Source of the DNA: Candidatus Abyssobacteria bacterium SURF_17
GTDB taxonomy: Bacteria > Abyssobacteria > SURF-5
DNA: 64,000 nt
Assembly: GCA_003598055.1 (NCBI GenBank)
Contig: QZKI01000089.1
Location: 1 to 64,000, forward strand
Direction of reading: 5' to 3'
Shown: positions 16,703 to 26,292 of the stretch, piece by piece
How the letters are laid out: each line of letters begins with the position of its first letter
Position numbering within the stretch: the first letter of the stretch is position 1
Program-made: the position numbers and the translations under genes
Notes under the pieces: model-generated
Seen by the model: the letters and a program-made list of their open reading frames with translations, nothing else
Told to the model about the DNA's origin: nothing
The model's database searches: none

Positions 16703-18292
16703 ATGTTTGATTTGCTCATCAAGAACGCGAGAGTGCTCGACGGACTCGGTAATCAGGAATTCACCGCAGACATCGGTATCACGGGAGATACGGTTTCAGA
16801 AATTGGCAATGTGGGCGCTGCGAAGGCTGCACGCACGATTGATGCGAACGGACTCCACGCCGCTCCGGGTTTCATCGATATGCACACGCATTCGGAGTTG
16901 CTCTACCCTGTCAATCCGAAGGCCGAGAGCAAGGTGCATCAGGGCGTGACGACGGAGGTTGTCGGCCATTGTGGAATCTCTGCTGCACCGCTGATGGGTG
17001 ATGCGAGGAGGGAAATCGAATCACTCACAAAAATGCTCGGCATGGAGTTGAACTGGTCGACCTTCGCGGAGTACAACGAGCGCGTGCTCGCGAATGGCGT
17101 TGCAGTCAACATCATCCATCTGCTCGGGCATGGAACCATGCGTGACGCGGTGATTGGCAGAACCGACCGCGCGCCGACCGACGCAGAGATCAAGAAGATG
17201 CAGGAGGAGATAGACCGCGCGTTCGAGCAGGGTGTATGGGGCATGTCGAGCGGTCTGATATACCCGCCGGGCACATTCACGAAAACCGACGAGCTCATTG
17301 AACTGAGCAAAACGGTCGCCCGAAACGGCGGCATCTATTCCACTCATGTTCGCGGCGAAGGGGAAACCTTGCTCAAGGCGCTTTCGGAGGCCGTTGAAAT
17401 CGGAGAATGCGCAGGCGTGCCGGTTCAGGTCAGCCATCTGAAGGTTGCGGGAAAACGCCACTGGGGCTCAGGCCCGAAAGCGCTGGATATCATCCAGAAA
17501 GCGCTCGACATGGGAATGGACATCGCGGCCGACATGTATCCGTATTTGGCCGGTCACACCGAGCTGCCGGCCGTTCTCCCCTATTGGGTACATAATCAGG
17601 GTACCCAGGTACTCCTCGAACGACTGGCCGACCCTCAGAGCCGCGCTCGCATCAAAGAGGAAGGAGTGCAGAGATCCGGCGAGTTCGGCCCCGAGGATTT
17701 GACGGGCGGATGGGACGGCCTCACCATCGGCCTCAGCGTGGGACACCCTGAATATCAGGGCAGGAGCATCAAGAGAATCTCCGAAGAACTGCGGAAAGAG
17801 CCCATCGACACAATAATGGACATCATTCTCGAGTGCAACGGCGTTGCATTCGTGAACGTGCACGACCAGGCAGAAGAGAACGTGAGACGGTTCATCCGGC
17901 ACCCGAAAGTGATGATTGGTTCAGATGCCGCCGCCTTCGCGCCATACGGCCTCTTGGGAATGACCATGCCGCACCCTCGTACCTACGGAACGTTTCCGCG
18001 AGTGCTTGGCAAGTACGTCCGTGAAGAAAAAATACTCACTTTGCTGGAGGCTATCCGCAAAATGACATCGCTGCCCGCTTCGCGACTCGGCCTCAAAGAC
18101 CGTGGCGTGCTTGCGCGCGGAAAGAAAGCCGACCTCGTGCTCTTCAATGCTGACACAATTTCTGACCGCGCCACTTACGAGAACCCGAATCAGTATCCGG
18201 TGGGCATCAAGGCGGTCATCGTGAACGGCGCCATCGTTGTCGAGGATGATGAACATACGGGCGCACTGCCGGGAAGAATTCTTAAGAAGTAA
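16703..18292 (+). CDS. N-acyl-D-amino-acid deacylase family amidohydrolase
   Basis: 529 residues, close to D-aminoacylases. The metal site starts with His61 and His63 in GFIDMHTHSE. VVGHCGIS carries the Cys ligand typical of this subgroup, and STHVRGEG, VSHLKVAG and MIGSDAAAFAP supply the remaining His and Asp. The C-terminal LGLKDRGVLARGKKADLVLFN returns to the small beta-sandwich of the amidohydrolase fold. GGAGG lies 6 bases before the ATG. It should hydrolyse N-acylated D-amino acids or a related cyclic or linear amide. No racemase or transporter is adjacent, and the gene is monocistronic as far as can be seen. Confidence 0.88.
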   Translation: MFDLLIKNARVLDGLGNQEFTADIGITGDTVSEIGNVGAAKAARTIDANGLHAAPGFIDMHTHSELLYPVNPKAESKVHQGVTTEVVGHCGISAAPLMGDARREIESLTKMLGMELNWSTFAEYNERVLANGVAVNIIHLLGHGTMRDAVIGRTDRAPTDAEIKKMQEEIDRAFEQGVWGMSSGLIYPPGTFTKTDELIELSKTVARNGGIYSTHVRGEGETLLKALSEAVEIGECAGVPVQVSHLKVAGKRHWGSGPKALDIIQKALDMGMDIAADMYPYLAGHTELPAVLPYWVHNQGTQVLLERLADPQSRARIKEEGVQRSGEFGPEDLTGGWDGLTIGLSVGHPEYQGRSIKRISEELRKEPIDTIMDIILECNGVAFVNVHDQAEENVRRFIRHPKVMIGSDAAAFAPYGLLGMTMPHPRTYGTFPRVLGKYVREEKILTLLEAIRKMTSLPASRLGLKDRGVLARGKKADLVLFNADTISDRATYENPNQYPVGIKAVIVNGAIVVEDDEHTGALPGRILKK

Positions 18293-18363
18293 CAGGCCGG
18301 AATATCACAGCAGGGATTCACCGCAAACACACGAAGGGCGCAAAGAAACATAGAGCCTTTCGC

Positions 18364-19284
18364 TCACCTTTCTTTGTCAGCAGCCACTTTTTTTGACAGC
18401 GGATACGCGAACCCCGGCGCCAGCAGAAGCGTGCACGCCGTCCCGATTATCCTGTGGAGCGCCGCCGCATGCAACCCTTCATTCACTCCCGTTCCATAGA
18501 ATCCCGAGAGCGCCATAAAGACCGCTTCCTTGATGCCCAAGTTTGCAGGCACGAGCTTCATCGCTCCGGTGAATGTTGTGACGGCTGCGATTACTCCGCT
18601 CGACGCAAGAGACGCATCAATGGAAAAGGCGCGAAACGAATAGTAGACCTCGAGACAGGAAATGGCAAAGATGAGGGAATTGATGATCACGAGCTTCCCA
18701 ATCATTGCATGGTCTGTTCGGATGGGGCGCCATTCGTTCACAAGGCTGGCCAAGCCGTTGCTGAAAGAGAAGAATCTGCCGTCAATCCTGTGGCCGACGA
18801 GAAGAAAACTGAGTGAGCCAATGAAGAGTCCGCCTGCCATGAGGAGCAGAAGCGTGCTTGGCTGTCCGGATGATAACAGCAGCAAAACCGCACAGAAGGT
18901 GGTTATCACCACGCGGATGAGCCCTGCTATGGCGCCCGATGCGATAAAAGAACTGAATTTCAGATTATGAAACTTCTGAAGGTACACGGCCTTGAGAGAT
19001 GACCCGCTGCCGAACGGGAGAATAAGATTGAGAAAGGTGCTCATGCGCGAGAGGCCAAACCACTTCGAGAAGCTAAGATTCAGACCGTAGTGGTCTGTCA
19101 GCACTTTCACCTGATAGCCGAAGCACACAATGAGAGCGCCCTTCAGGAGCACCAATACAACAATAGCATCCGCCGACACAGCGGTTATGAGCCGAAACCG
19201 CTCTTCATGCCGGATGTAATAGAGAACACCCGCCGCCGCGAGCAGCACGAAAAGAACTAAGGATACTACTCTCCTCCAACGCAT
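18364..19284 (-). CDS. Flippase-like (lysylphosphatidylglycerol synthase transmembrane family) protein
   Basis: 306 residues with about eight membrane helices, starting with LVLFVLLAAAGVLYYI. The core RMSTFLNLILPFGSGSSLKAVYLQKF is the hallmark of the PF03706 family (MprF/AglD N-terminal domain, UPF0104). GVIAAVTTFTGAMKLVPANLGIKEAVFMALSGFYG is the second conserved segment. Members next to glycosyltransferases are thought to move or assist lipid-linked sugars. It is the last gene of the minus-strand glycan cluster, 27 bases after the sulfotransferase gene. Confidence 0.83.
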   Translation of the reverse strand: MRWRRVVSLVLFVLLAAAGVLYYIRHEERFRLITAVSADAIVVLVLLKGALIVCFGYQVKVLTDHYGLNLSFSKWFGLSRMSTFLNLILPFGSGSSLKAVYLQKFHNLKFSSFIASGAIAGLIRVVITTFCAVLLLLSSGQPSTLLLLMAGGLFIGSLSFLLVGHRIDGRFFSFSNGLASLVNEWRPIRTDHAMIGKLVIINSLIFAISCLEVYYSFRAFSIDASLASSGVIAAVTTFTGAMKLVPANLGIKEAVFMALSGFYGTGVNEGLHAAALHRIIGTACTLLLAPGFAYPLSKKVAADKER

Positions 19285-19311
19285 CCTCTCTCCTACCCTA
19301 TCAATGCGTAC

Positions 19312-20355
19312 TCATGGGAGGGCATCCGAAGTTCGCACCAAACGCCTCTTGACTGCCTCACCCACATTTTTGATGTATCGCGCCTGCAAGAAGAAGGAGA
19401 CAAGGAGCTTTGTGGGGGATACGAAGAGATAGAACAATAGCAGAATGGGATTCGGAAAAACTTTCCCGCGCTCATACCCGAACCGTGCCATGTTCTTCGT
19501 CGTTATCATCTGACAGATGAATATTTCCGCCGAATTTAATCCTCCGCCGCGCCAGTTCGCTGTCCTTTCTTTGTCCACACCTGTCTCCTCCGGCCTGTCC
19601 CTTACCAAAGAGGAACCGGCCATCGGAACGCTCAACATGCTTTCAGCATAAGGAATTCGAAGGAATTCACACACTTTCTGCAGTTCCGCCTCAGGATTCT
19701 CAAGGACATCCTCAAACTTTACGGAATGCACGCGTTTCCCGTCGATGAATCGAGAAGCTGTCGTGGTTGCGGCATTCCATAATCTTGACGTCCACACCGG
19801 GCTGTAATTGAACCATGCGCGGATGGTTGAGCCCAAGGGCAGTTCCCGATTGCCCAAGTAACGACGCTTCCACCGATGTTTTTGAGACAGGAGAACATCC
19901 CGAGGGTCCCTTACCATATTCACGACTTTGGCCTCAGGAAACAAAGAGAGTATCTCCGGAATGTAATAGACGTAAGCGGGGGTTTTCTCACACACAATCG
20001 GTCGGCCACTTTTCCTCGCAGCATGCTTGAGAAAAGCCTCATATATCATCGCGGGATAGTGATTCTCCTCATTCACTTCTCCGACAATCGTGCGCGCTTC
20101 TTCCTCGAATCTCTCGTGTTTTCCTTGACTGAAGACCGTGTTGTTCGCATTGGAGAGTAACCGTGCAGTGAGGTCCACGGCCTGCTCAACCGTCAGCATC
20201 CGCTCTCTATCTTCAGGCGCCCATAATTTCTCGAAGAAATGAAGCTCGCGCGGAACCGCATACACGAGGGGATGCTTTCCAAGCATCTTCGCCATCATCG
20301 TGGTTCCGCTCCGAGGGTTGCCGACAATGAATATCAGCGGTGCTCTCGTTCCCAT
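19312..20355 (-). CDS. Sulfotransferase (PAPS-dependent), first of two
   Basis: 347 residues. FIVGNPRSGTTMMAKML near the N-terminus is the 5'-phosphosulfate binding loop. VVNMVRDPRDVLLSQKHRW is the 3'-phosphate binding motif with its Arg and following Ser. KFEDVLENPEAELQKVCEFLRIPY is the usual later segment of the fold. It should transfer sulfate from PAPS to a hydroxyl or amino group, most likely on a sugar given the neighbours. It lies between a flippase-like gene and a glycosyltransferase on the same strand. Confidence 0.9.
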   Translation of the reverse strand: MGTRAPLIFIVGNPRSGTTMMAKMLGKHPLVYAVPRELHFFEKLWAPEDRERMLTVEQAVDLTARLLSNANNTVFSQGKHERFEEEARTIVGEVNEENHYPAMIYEAFLKHAARKSGRPIVCEKTPAYVYYIPEILSLFPEAKVVNMVRDPRDVLLSQKHRWKRRYLGNRELPLGSTIRAWFNYSPVWTSRLWNAATTTASRFIDGKRVHSVKFEDVLENPEAELQKVCEFLRIPYAESMLSVPMAGSSLVRDRPEETGVDKERTANWRGGGLNSAEIFICQMITTKNMARFGYERGKVFPNPILLLFYLFVSPTKLLVSFFLQARYIKNVGEAVKRRLVRTSDALP

Positions 20356-20392
20356 GTGCAGTTTAAATCTCCTGCTGCTTCGAGCGGAATCG

Positions 20393-21424
20393 TCACTGAG
20401 ATCGAATTTTCAGTGTTCCGTCCGCCGTCCGATCCGGCAAAAAATATCCGAACCCCCGGGCAAAATGGAGGCCCGCAAGTAAGCACGGAACCATGACCGC
20501 AGCTCTTAGGCTCCTCGTGTGCACGAGCGCCATGACAGCGTGTGCAAGCAGCGTAGCGCTATAGGCGCCGAGGTGAATGAGCAGTGCGACGCGCGCAGAA
20601 TACGCGAAGAAGGAGCCAGCCAAGAGTGTAAGCGTGCAGAGAGCAAGACCCGACAATGCCGCGTGCGGCAGGCGAAGCAAGCCCAATCTCCTGCTTGTGC
20701 GCGCCATAGCCAGATTGCGCTGCACGAAAGACCGAAAGGTCGTGTCGCGACTGTGGCCAACCCGTACTTGAGGCGCAAAAGTGACCTTTTCCCCCGACTT
20801 TCTGACCCGGCGTGCAATCTCCAAATCTTCGCAGACATTCAGGGATTCATCAAAGATTTGGGGAAACCCATGCCGAGCTCTCAGGGCGATATCCAGTGCG
20901 ACTTTGTGTGGAAGCGCCATATTCCACAGCCGGGGGTAGTAACCGTTTCTCAGCACTTTCCGTCCGGCTCGCAGACCGCCCGTGCCGAAGAACGAGTTAA
21001 GCACAAAATCAAGCGCACGTGCAAAGGATGAATTGACAGCCGTTAGTTCATCAATGCCTCCGACAAGTCCGATATTCGGTGCGGCTTCCACCACTTCTTT
21101 GATTTTTCGCAGCCAGTCGCGACGAAAAACGCAGTCGTCATCGGAAAACACCCAGATATCGCCGCGGGCGACTGCGCACGCGGCATTTAGCCAGCCAGCC
21201 CGGTTCATTCCGATGCAGGCCACATACGATATGAGAAAGGGGGTCTGTGCCACGTGCTGTCGCACCGTCGATTCCGATTTCCCATCTGCTGCCGATGCGG
21301 CGACCACCACTTCGAACGATGAAGACGGATATTCGATTTCCTGCAGTGATTGGAGAGCGCGGTTGAGGAAGCTCCCGCCGTGACATACCGGCACAATGAT
21401 GGTGAAGTCCATCGCATTCGTCAT
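20393..21424 (-). CDS. Family 2 glycosyltransferase with membrane tail
   Basis: 343 residues. FTIIVPVCHGGSFLNRALQSL begins the GT-A fold, FSDDDCVFRRDWLRK holds the metal-binding acidic triad, and CEDLEIARRVRKSGEKVTFAPQVRVGH is the acceptor-side ED motif region. Hydrophobic helices follow from about residue 255. The ATG overlaps the stop of the preceding glycosyltransferase gene by four bases, so the two are translationally coupled. It is part of the sulfated-glycan cluster; donor and acceptor are unknown. Confidence 0.88.
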   Translation of the reverse strand: MTNAMDFTIIVPVCHGGSFLNRALQSLQEIEYPSSSFEVVVAASAADGKSESTVRQHVAQTPFLISYVACIGMNRAGWLNAACAVARGDIWVFSDDDCVFRRDWLRKIKEVVEAAPNIGLVGGIDELTAVNSSFARALDFVLNSFFGTGGLRAGRKVLRNGYYPRLWNMALPHKVALDIALRARHGFPQIFDESLNVCEDLEIARRVRKSGEKVTFAPQVRVGHSRDTTFRSFVQRNLAMARTSRRLGLLRLPHAALSGLALCTLTLLAGSFFAYSARVALLIHLGAYSATLLAHAVMALVHTRSLRAAVMVPCLLAGLHFARGFGYFLPDRTADGTLKIRSQ

Positions 21425-22329
21425 CCGACCGCCCGTCGTTCCTTATACAACCCGCGTGCAGCTCCCCAGCACCATGCGAGCTTGAGCGCATACACCACGG
21501 GCGCGGTCCAAAACATTCGTGCCAATTTCGGGTTGCGCCCATAAATGCCAAGCGTAACCCATAGTGCGATGAGCGGGGCCGCGAGGAGTGTGAGCAGCGG
21601 CGAGCGGAGCACAAATGGGGTATGCAGGAACAAGCGATAGCGGTTGCGCAGAAAAATGGTTTCGGATGCGTGGTCGGCTGAGTGCTTAAGAATCGTTGTG
21701 AAATCACTGCGCTCCGGATCGTGCACGACAACGGCCTTCGGCTCAAAGAAAATCCGATAGCCGTTCTCACAAGCGCGGAGCCCAAACTCGGTGTCAGGTC
21801 CTATCCTTCTCCCTTGCTCAAAGCTTCCTATCTTTTCCACGAGCGACCGTCTCAGACCCATGTTGGCTCCGGCAATGAATCGTATGTAACCATTTTTTCG
21901 ACCCAACATATACAGGTGGAATTGGTCTATGTTATGACACAGCCTGATGAAACTGGAAGTGGGGCTTTCAATTGCTCCCGCCACAATGTGTTCGTTCGCC
22001 AGCGCTGCGCTCATATGGTCAACCCAGTCTTCCCGCGCAACGCAATCGTCATCTGTAAAGAGCAGATATTCACCTCTCGCATGGCGAAGCGCCACATTAC
22101 CGGCCTCGCCCACGCCGAGGTTTTTGTCCGTCACATAATACCTCATATTGGGCAACTCACGAGACATCATGGAACAAACGCGTGGAGTTTCATCGGTCGA
22201 AGCATCATCCACAACAATGACCTCAAAGCTCTCAAGGCCCACAGATTGACGCTCAAGGGCGCGCAGAGCGCGCTCCAACAGATGATGTCGATTGTACGTG
22301 CAGATAATTACGCTGGCTTGCTCAGGCAC
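21421..22329 (-). CDS. Family 2 glycosyltransferase
   Basis: 302 residues. SVIICTYNRHHLLERALRAL is the nucleotide-binding start, VIVVDDASTDETP and LLFTDDDCVAREDWVDHM carry the metal-binding acids, and GPDTEFGLRACENGYRIFFEP the ED-like motif. One or two C-terminal hydrophobic stretches suggest membrane association. The start is a GTG at 22329 with GGGA eight bases upstream. It overlaps the next glycosyltransferase gene by ATGA. The two GT2 proteins resemble each other and may add consecutive sugars. Confidence 0.88.
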   Translation of the reverse strand: MPEQASVIICTYNRHHLLERALRALERQSVGLESFEVIVVDDASTDETPRVCSMMSRELPNMRYYVTDKNLGVGEAGNVALRHARGEYLLFTDDDCVAREDWVDHMSAALANEHIVAGAIESPTSSFIRLCHNIDQFHLYMLGRKNGYIRFIAGANMGLRRSLVEKIGSFEQGRRIGPDTEFGLRACENGYRIFFEPKAVVVHDPERSDFTTILKHSADHASETIFLRNRYRLFLHTPFVLRSPLLTLLAAPLIALWVTLGIYGRNPKLARMFWTAPVVYALKLAWCWGAARGLYKERRAVG

Positions 22330-22348
22330 TTCCTGACTTCCCTATGCG

Positions 22349-23029
22349 CTACTTCTTAGTCCCCTGAAGCAAAAAGAAAACTTTGCCCTTCTTATCGGCA
22401 GGAAACCAGTCCACAGAAAAATTTTCGAAGAGCCTCGAATATCTGTCATATACTTCACTTGAATCTTTGAAATGCCTCACATGGGACGGGAACGGGAAAT
22501 TGGGCACAGTCGCAAAAAACAGCGCACCCTTCCTGATTCTGTCAATAACCTGGATGTCACGCTCCACATGTTCCAAGAACTCGGTGCAAATAACCGCATC
22601 GTAGTCAAACGTATCGAACAAATCTGTCTCAAGAGCATCGGCCACAACAAATGTGAACTCGGGACACGTCCGTCGCGCCCAGTGTATCCGTCTCCGGCTG
22701 AAGTCAAACCCGCGGTAATCCTTTATACCCTTATCCCGGAGCAACAGTGCGAGTTGACCGCTCCCGCAGCCAACGTCAAGGACCGCTCGCACTTGGGCGC
22801 TGACCATGAGATGAGCAATGATTGTCCACAGAAAATAATGCATGGATTCGGTGTAGTGTTTGTGTGTGCGTTCAGTCCAGATGAATGACCGGTCATACCA
22901 GTCCGGCCCTCGCTCGGCCGACCTGATGGTCAAATCCTGTGTGAGGCCGAGTATCGCCTTCGCGCTGCGCCAGATAATCGGAGGACACAAGGCTTTTCCG
23001 ATCGTTTTCAGCCTATACATTGCCGCCAT
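22349..23029 (-). CDS. SAM-dependent methyltransferase of the glycan cluster
   Basis: 226 residues. VLDVGCGSGQLALLLRDKG is motif I; YRGFDFSRRRIHWARRTCP is motif II; FDTFDYDAVICTEFLEHVERDIQVIDRIRKGALFFATVPNFPF holds motifs III-IV. The form is that of TylF/Methyltransf_23 sugar or lipid O-methylases. GAGG lies 7 bases before the ATG. Its neighbours are a radical SAM protein upstream and glycosyltransferases downstream, so it probably methylates a sugar or lipid carrier. Confidence 0.85.
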   Translation of the reverse strand: MAAMYRLKTIGKALCPPIIWRSAKAILGLTQDLTIRSAERGPDWYDRSFIWTERTHKHYTESMHYFLWTIIAHLMVSAQVRAVLDVGCGSGQLALLLRDKGIKDYRGFDFSRRRIHWARRTCPEFTFVVADALETDLFDTFDYDAVICTEFLEHVERDIQVIDRIRKGALFFATVPNFPFPSHVRHFKDSSEVYDRYSRLFENFSVDWFPADKKGKVFFLLQGTKK

Positions 23030-23038
23030 CTGCGTACC

Positions 23039-24181
23039 TCAATGTCCTCTCGAATTCGACTTCAGAGTGACCTTTTCGACGGTACAGTCGTCGACCACTC
23101 GATTCTTGTAGGTGCAATCCCTGCAGAGATAGAAGCGGTTGTCTCCCAGATTGAACTTTCGGCGAAAAGCTCTTGCTCGCTCGCCCTTCCAAATCAACAT
23201 AGGCGAACCATCCGCACTCAGATTTCCAAAAGAATGCAGGTCTTTGTATTCATATTCACAAGAAATGACCTCACCTAATGCATCCACGGTGATTCGCTTC
23301 CATGGCCGCATGCACGTGAACGGCACTTGCTTCCGTTTGAAGGTTTGACCCTCATATGCGTATCGCCGATATCTCTCCTCGTCCGGAGCAAATTGTCCAT
23401 CGAGGTTATTGCCTATGGCCGGCGGCATGTCCACAGTCTTGAGTGTGAAGAAATCCACTCCCAGCTCTTCCGCCAGCCGCCGCGCCATCGGGATCTCATG
23501 CTCATTATGTTTCATCACGACGAACCTGAAATTCAGGCGAGGCGTCATCGCTCCTTTTCTTTTCTTCGCGCTCACAATGGCTTTGATGCTTGCTATAACC
23601 TGATCGAGGTCGCCTCCTTTGCGGTAAACGCTGTAAGTTTCCCTTGTTGCTCCATCCACACCGAACACGAGACTGTCAAGACCCGAATCAACCAATTGTT
23701 CTGCCTTTGCCTCATCAAATCGAACGTTTCCGTTTGTGCTCGAATGAACGACGATGTTTCTGGACTTTGCATACGAGATCATCTTGAAGATGTCCGGATT
23801 GAGAAATGGCTCCCCCCAGTTCCAAAGGATTATCAGCAGCAGGTAATCACCAACTTCGTCTATCAACTTCTTGAAGGTGTCGAACGGAAGCACACTCCTG
23901 GTTCGCGAGGGAGTCACCGATGTAGTGAAACACAGGGGACATGAGAGATTACAGAAGTTAGTTGGCTCCACCTGTGCAATAACCGGGTATCCGAACGGCT
24001 TCGATGGTGTGAAGAACTGGTTGAGCCCGGCGACGAAGAAATTGGCTATCCTTTTCCAGCGAAGTCCTTTCACTTCATAGGGAAGAAGCTCGAAACTAAA
24101 CTTGAATCGACGCCGGAAAATGATGTTCGGAAGTTGGGGAACAATGTCTCCGAACCTGAATATTTTCATGCCATACCACAT
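23039..24181 (-). CDS. Radical SAM/SPASM protein of the glycan cluster
   Basis: 380 residues. Cys77, Cys81 and Cys84 in CNLSCPLC bind the SAM [4Fe-4S] cluster, and WNWGEPFLNPD is the GGE-like motif. The C-terminal part has further cysteines (FTCMRPW, SCEYEY, YLCRDCTYK, DDC), the pattern of a SPASM domain with auxiliary clusters. Such proteins modify peptides or sugars. Within a glycosyltransferase/sulfotransferase operon a role in radical modification of a sugar is conceivable but not shown. It starts 4 bases after the stop of the preceding sulfotransferase gene. Confidence 0.87.
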   Translation of the reverse strand: MWYGMKIFRFGDIVPQLPNIIFRRRFKFSFELLPYEVKGLRWKRIANFFVAGLNQFFTPSKPFGYPVIAQVEPTNFCNLSCPLCFTTSVTPSRTRSVLPFDTFKKLIDEVGDYLLLIILWNWGEPFLNPDIFKMISYAKSRNIVVHSSTNGNVRFDEAKAEQLVDSGLDSLVFGVDGATRETYSVYRKGGDLDQVIASIKAIVSAKKRKGAMTPRLNFRFVVMKHNEHEIPMARRLAEELGVDFFTLKTVDMPPAIGNNLDGQFAPDEERYRRYAYEGQTFKRKQVPFTCMRPWKRITVDALGEVISCEYEYKDLHSFGNLSADGSPMLIWKGERARAFRRKFNLGDNRFYLCRDCTYKNRVVDDCTVEKVTLKSNSRGH

Positions 24182-24185
24182 AGAA

Positions 24186-25106
24186 CTAGGCTCCGAGCCA
24201 ACTAGTCAAATCACGCCTGATGAGCGTCTGTAGTCTGATGATTTCGTCATGGTATTGACCTTCGAGATATTGTCTTGTTTCGGGCGTCATCTCAACCTTT
24301 GTGAGAATCTTCGCCCTGGTTGTGTCGCGCAATTTTACCCACCCTTCTTCTTTCAGAATAAACTTGCCTATTCCTTTCGTCAGGCTTTGGAGCCAGCTCG
24401 GCTCTATAAAGAAAGCATTGATCCTTTTGAACCGAGGGACTCCGGAAACGTTGTATTTCGTACCGATACTCGGGACAAAAGTGGCATCGACACCCAAAAA
24501 ATCGTAGACCTCTTGGGCAAGCACCACGGGATTCTTCTGTAAATCGTCGAATAGGCAGACCTTCACTTCAGCGAAATGCTCGAGGTAGGCACGAACCTGG
24601 TCACAGTAGTATCCTTTCGCTGTATAATACCAGGACGAGCTCCAGCCTTCCTTCATTCGGCTCCCTTCCGAAGTGAGTGCTTCTTCAAAGGGAAGAAATT
24701 CCCTGTTATCGCGTACAAGATGCATGTACGCCGAATAAGCGCGTTCCACAGGATTCCGGAGCATAATGATGATCTTAGGATTTCCCAAGTACCGTTTCAT
24801 TTTTGGAATCGCTTCTGCATGATAGTAAAGGTAGTCCGTACTCGCCTCTCCGATGACCGGCCGGCCGCAGGAATCCTCAAATAGTTTGGAGTACGACTCG
24901 AATTCGGTCACAATTTTCCTCTTTGTGTCTTTGATCCCGTTTCGACGCTTCAACATACTATCTGCGGCAAAGAAGGCGGGCTCCTTGAGCCTACTCATGA
25001 AGACACCAGGATGCATCCTCAAATACTCGTAAAGAGTTGTTGTTCCGCATTTGGCAGCGCCAACGATAAAGAAATTTGGCATTATCACTTTCTTGTGTTC
25101 GGTCAT
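24186..25106 (-). CDS. Sulfotransferase (PAPS-dependent), second of two
   Basis: 306 residues. FFIVGAAKCGTTTLYEYLRMHPG is the 5'-phosphosulfate loop in the form seen in heparan N-deacetylase/N-sulfotransferase-like proteins, and IIMLRNPVERAYSAYMHLVR is the 3'-phosphate motif. KEPAFFA and YLYYHAEAIPKMKRYL are family segments. It differs clearly from the other sulfotransferase of this cluster, so the two are likely to act at different positions. Its ATG overlaps the stop of the upstream glycosyltransferase gene by four bases. Confidence 0.9.
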   Translation of the reverse strand: MTEHKKVIMPNFFIVGAAKCGTTTLYEYLRMHPGVFMSRLKEPAFFAADSMLKRRNGIKDTKRKIVTEFESYSKLFEDSCGRPVIGEASTDYLYYHAEAIPKMKRYLGNPKIIIMLRNPVERAYSAYMHLVRDNREFLPFEEALTSEGSRMKEGWSSSWYYTAKGYYCDQVRAYLEHFAEVKVCLFDDLQKNPVVLAQEVYDFLGVDATFVPSIGTKYNVSGVPRFKRINAFFIEPSWLQSLTKGIGKFILKEEGWVKLRDTTRAKILTKVEMTPETRQYLEGQYHDEIIRLQTLIRRDLTSWLGA

Positions 25107-26236
25107 GTCGAGGCCGAGCCTGCTCCAACAACGATATCAGCTAACTTCTCCCACGAAAACCGCTCCTTCGTTCTCTCCGCATTGGCCGAATACCTGTGCA
25201 GAGTCGCCGGTTCAAGGCTGGCTGAAACCGCTTGAGCCAGCTCTTGCGGGTCGCCGGGAGCCACCAGCCTGCCGTTCACATTGTCTTCCACAACCTCTGC
25301 GATGCTTCCAATGCGGCTGCCGACCACCGGGCGGTCAAATCCAAACGCCAACTGGCAGACCCCGCTGCCTGAGGCGCCGACGTAAGGCTGAACTACAAGG
25401 TCCGCGGCGCCAAAGTACAATCCAAGCTCTTCGTTTGGAATGTATCTGTCAATTATTCGCACGTGGGGTCCGATCCCGCACCGGTCGATCTGTTCGAGAT
25501 AGGCTGCCTTTCCTTTCCAGAATTCCCCAGCGATCAGCAGTGTCACTTTTTTTTCGTGGAGAATGGCTGGCATTGCCTCGATCAGTACGTCTAGCCCCTT
25601 GTACTCTCTGACGAAACCGAAAAACAGTATCACATCGCCTTTAAATCCAAGCTTTTCCTTTGCCTCCTCCTTAGGATAGCGAACCGGAGACAGGTCGGCA
25701 TATGAGGGATGGAATGCCGTTATAATGTTCAGGTTGTTTCCGAGCAATTCCCCGGCCTTTCGCGTTTCTTCCCTTGAATGAGTGATCAGTCGGTCCGCCC
25801 GCGAAAGAACTGCTCTTGTAGCCAGTTGCTTAAGAAGGTTTTCTTCATGTTCGATAACGTTATGGCATATGACAACAATTTCACACGAAAGCCGGCGCTT
25901 CGCGAGCACCATCATACTCCAAAATGGAGCAGCCCAGAAAGCCACCCACCACGGAAGCACGAGAATCTGCGGTTCATATTTCGTAACCGCGCGAATAGCC
26001 GACATCCAAGTCAAGGGATTCAGCGAATCAATGATATACTGAACCCCCTCCACCGTAACCGGCAACGCGCTCTCATCCCGGTCGGTTGACCCGGGAAAAA
26101 GAATCCTTGGATACTGTCGCTTGAATGAGATGAACTTAACCTCATGCTCGCGCCTCAATGCCCTGCACAGCAGCGTCGTGTAATGGGCTATCCCGCCGCG
26201 AAACGGATGCGTGGGGCCGATAAGCACGATTCTCAT
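25103..26236 (-). CDS. Family 4 glycosyltransferase
   Basis: 377 residues in the GT-B fold. MRIVLIGPTHPFRGGIAHYTTLL is the N-terminal acceptor domain with the glycine-rich loop. The donor-binding C-terminal domain contains VILFFGFVREYKGLDVLIEAM and the EX7E-like region PYVGASGSGVCQLAFGFDRPVVGSRIGSIAEVV. It has no membrane helices and probably acts on a lipid-linked acceptor at the inner membrane. Genes on both sides belong to the sulfated-glycan cluster; the upstream gap is 56 bases. Confidence 0.9.
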   Translation of the reverse strand: MRIVLIGPTHPFRGGIAHYTTLLCRALRREHEVKFISFKRQYPRILFPGSTDRDESALPVTVEGVQYIIDSLNPLTWMSAIRAVTKYEPQILVLPWWVAFWAAPFWSMMVLAKRRLSCEIVVICHNVIEHEENLLKQLATRAVLSRADRLITHSREETRKAGELLGNNLNIITAFHPSYADLSPVRYPKEEAKEKLGFKGDVILFFGFVREYKGLDVLIEAMPAILHEKKVTLLIAGEFWKGKAAYLEQIDRCGIGPHVRIIDRYIPNEELGLYFGAADLVVQPYVGASGSGVCQLAFGFDRPVVGSRIGSIAEVVEDNVNGRLVAPGDPQELAQAVSASLEPATLHRYSANAERTKERFSWEKLADIVVGAGSAST

Positions 26237-26292
26237 GTATAAAGGCTTCTCTGAACAACGGCGATGCAGAAGGAGTTCGACGGCTGCCAGCG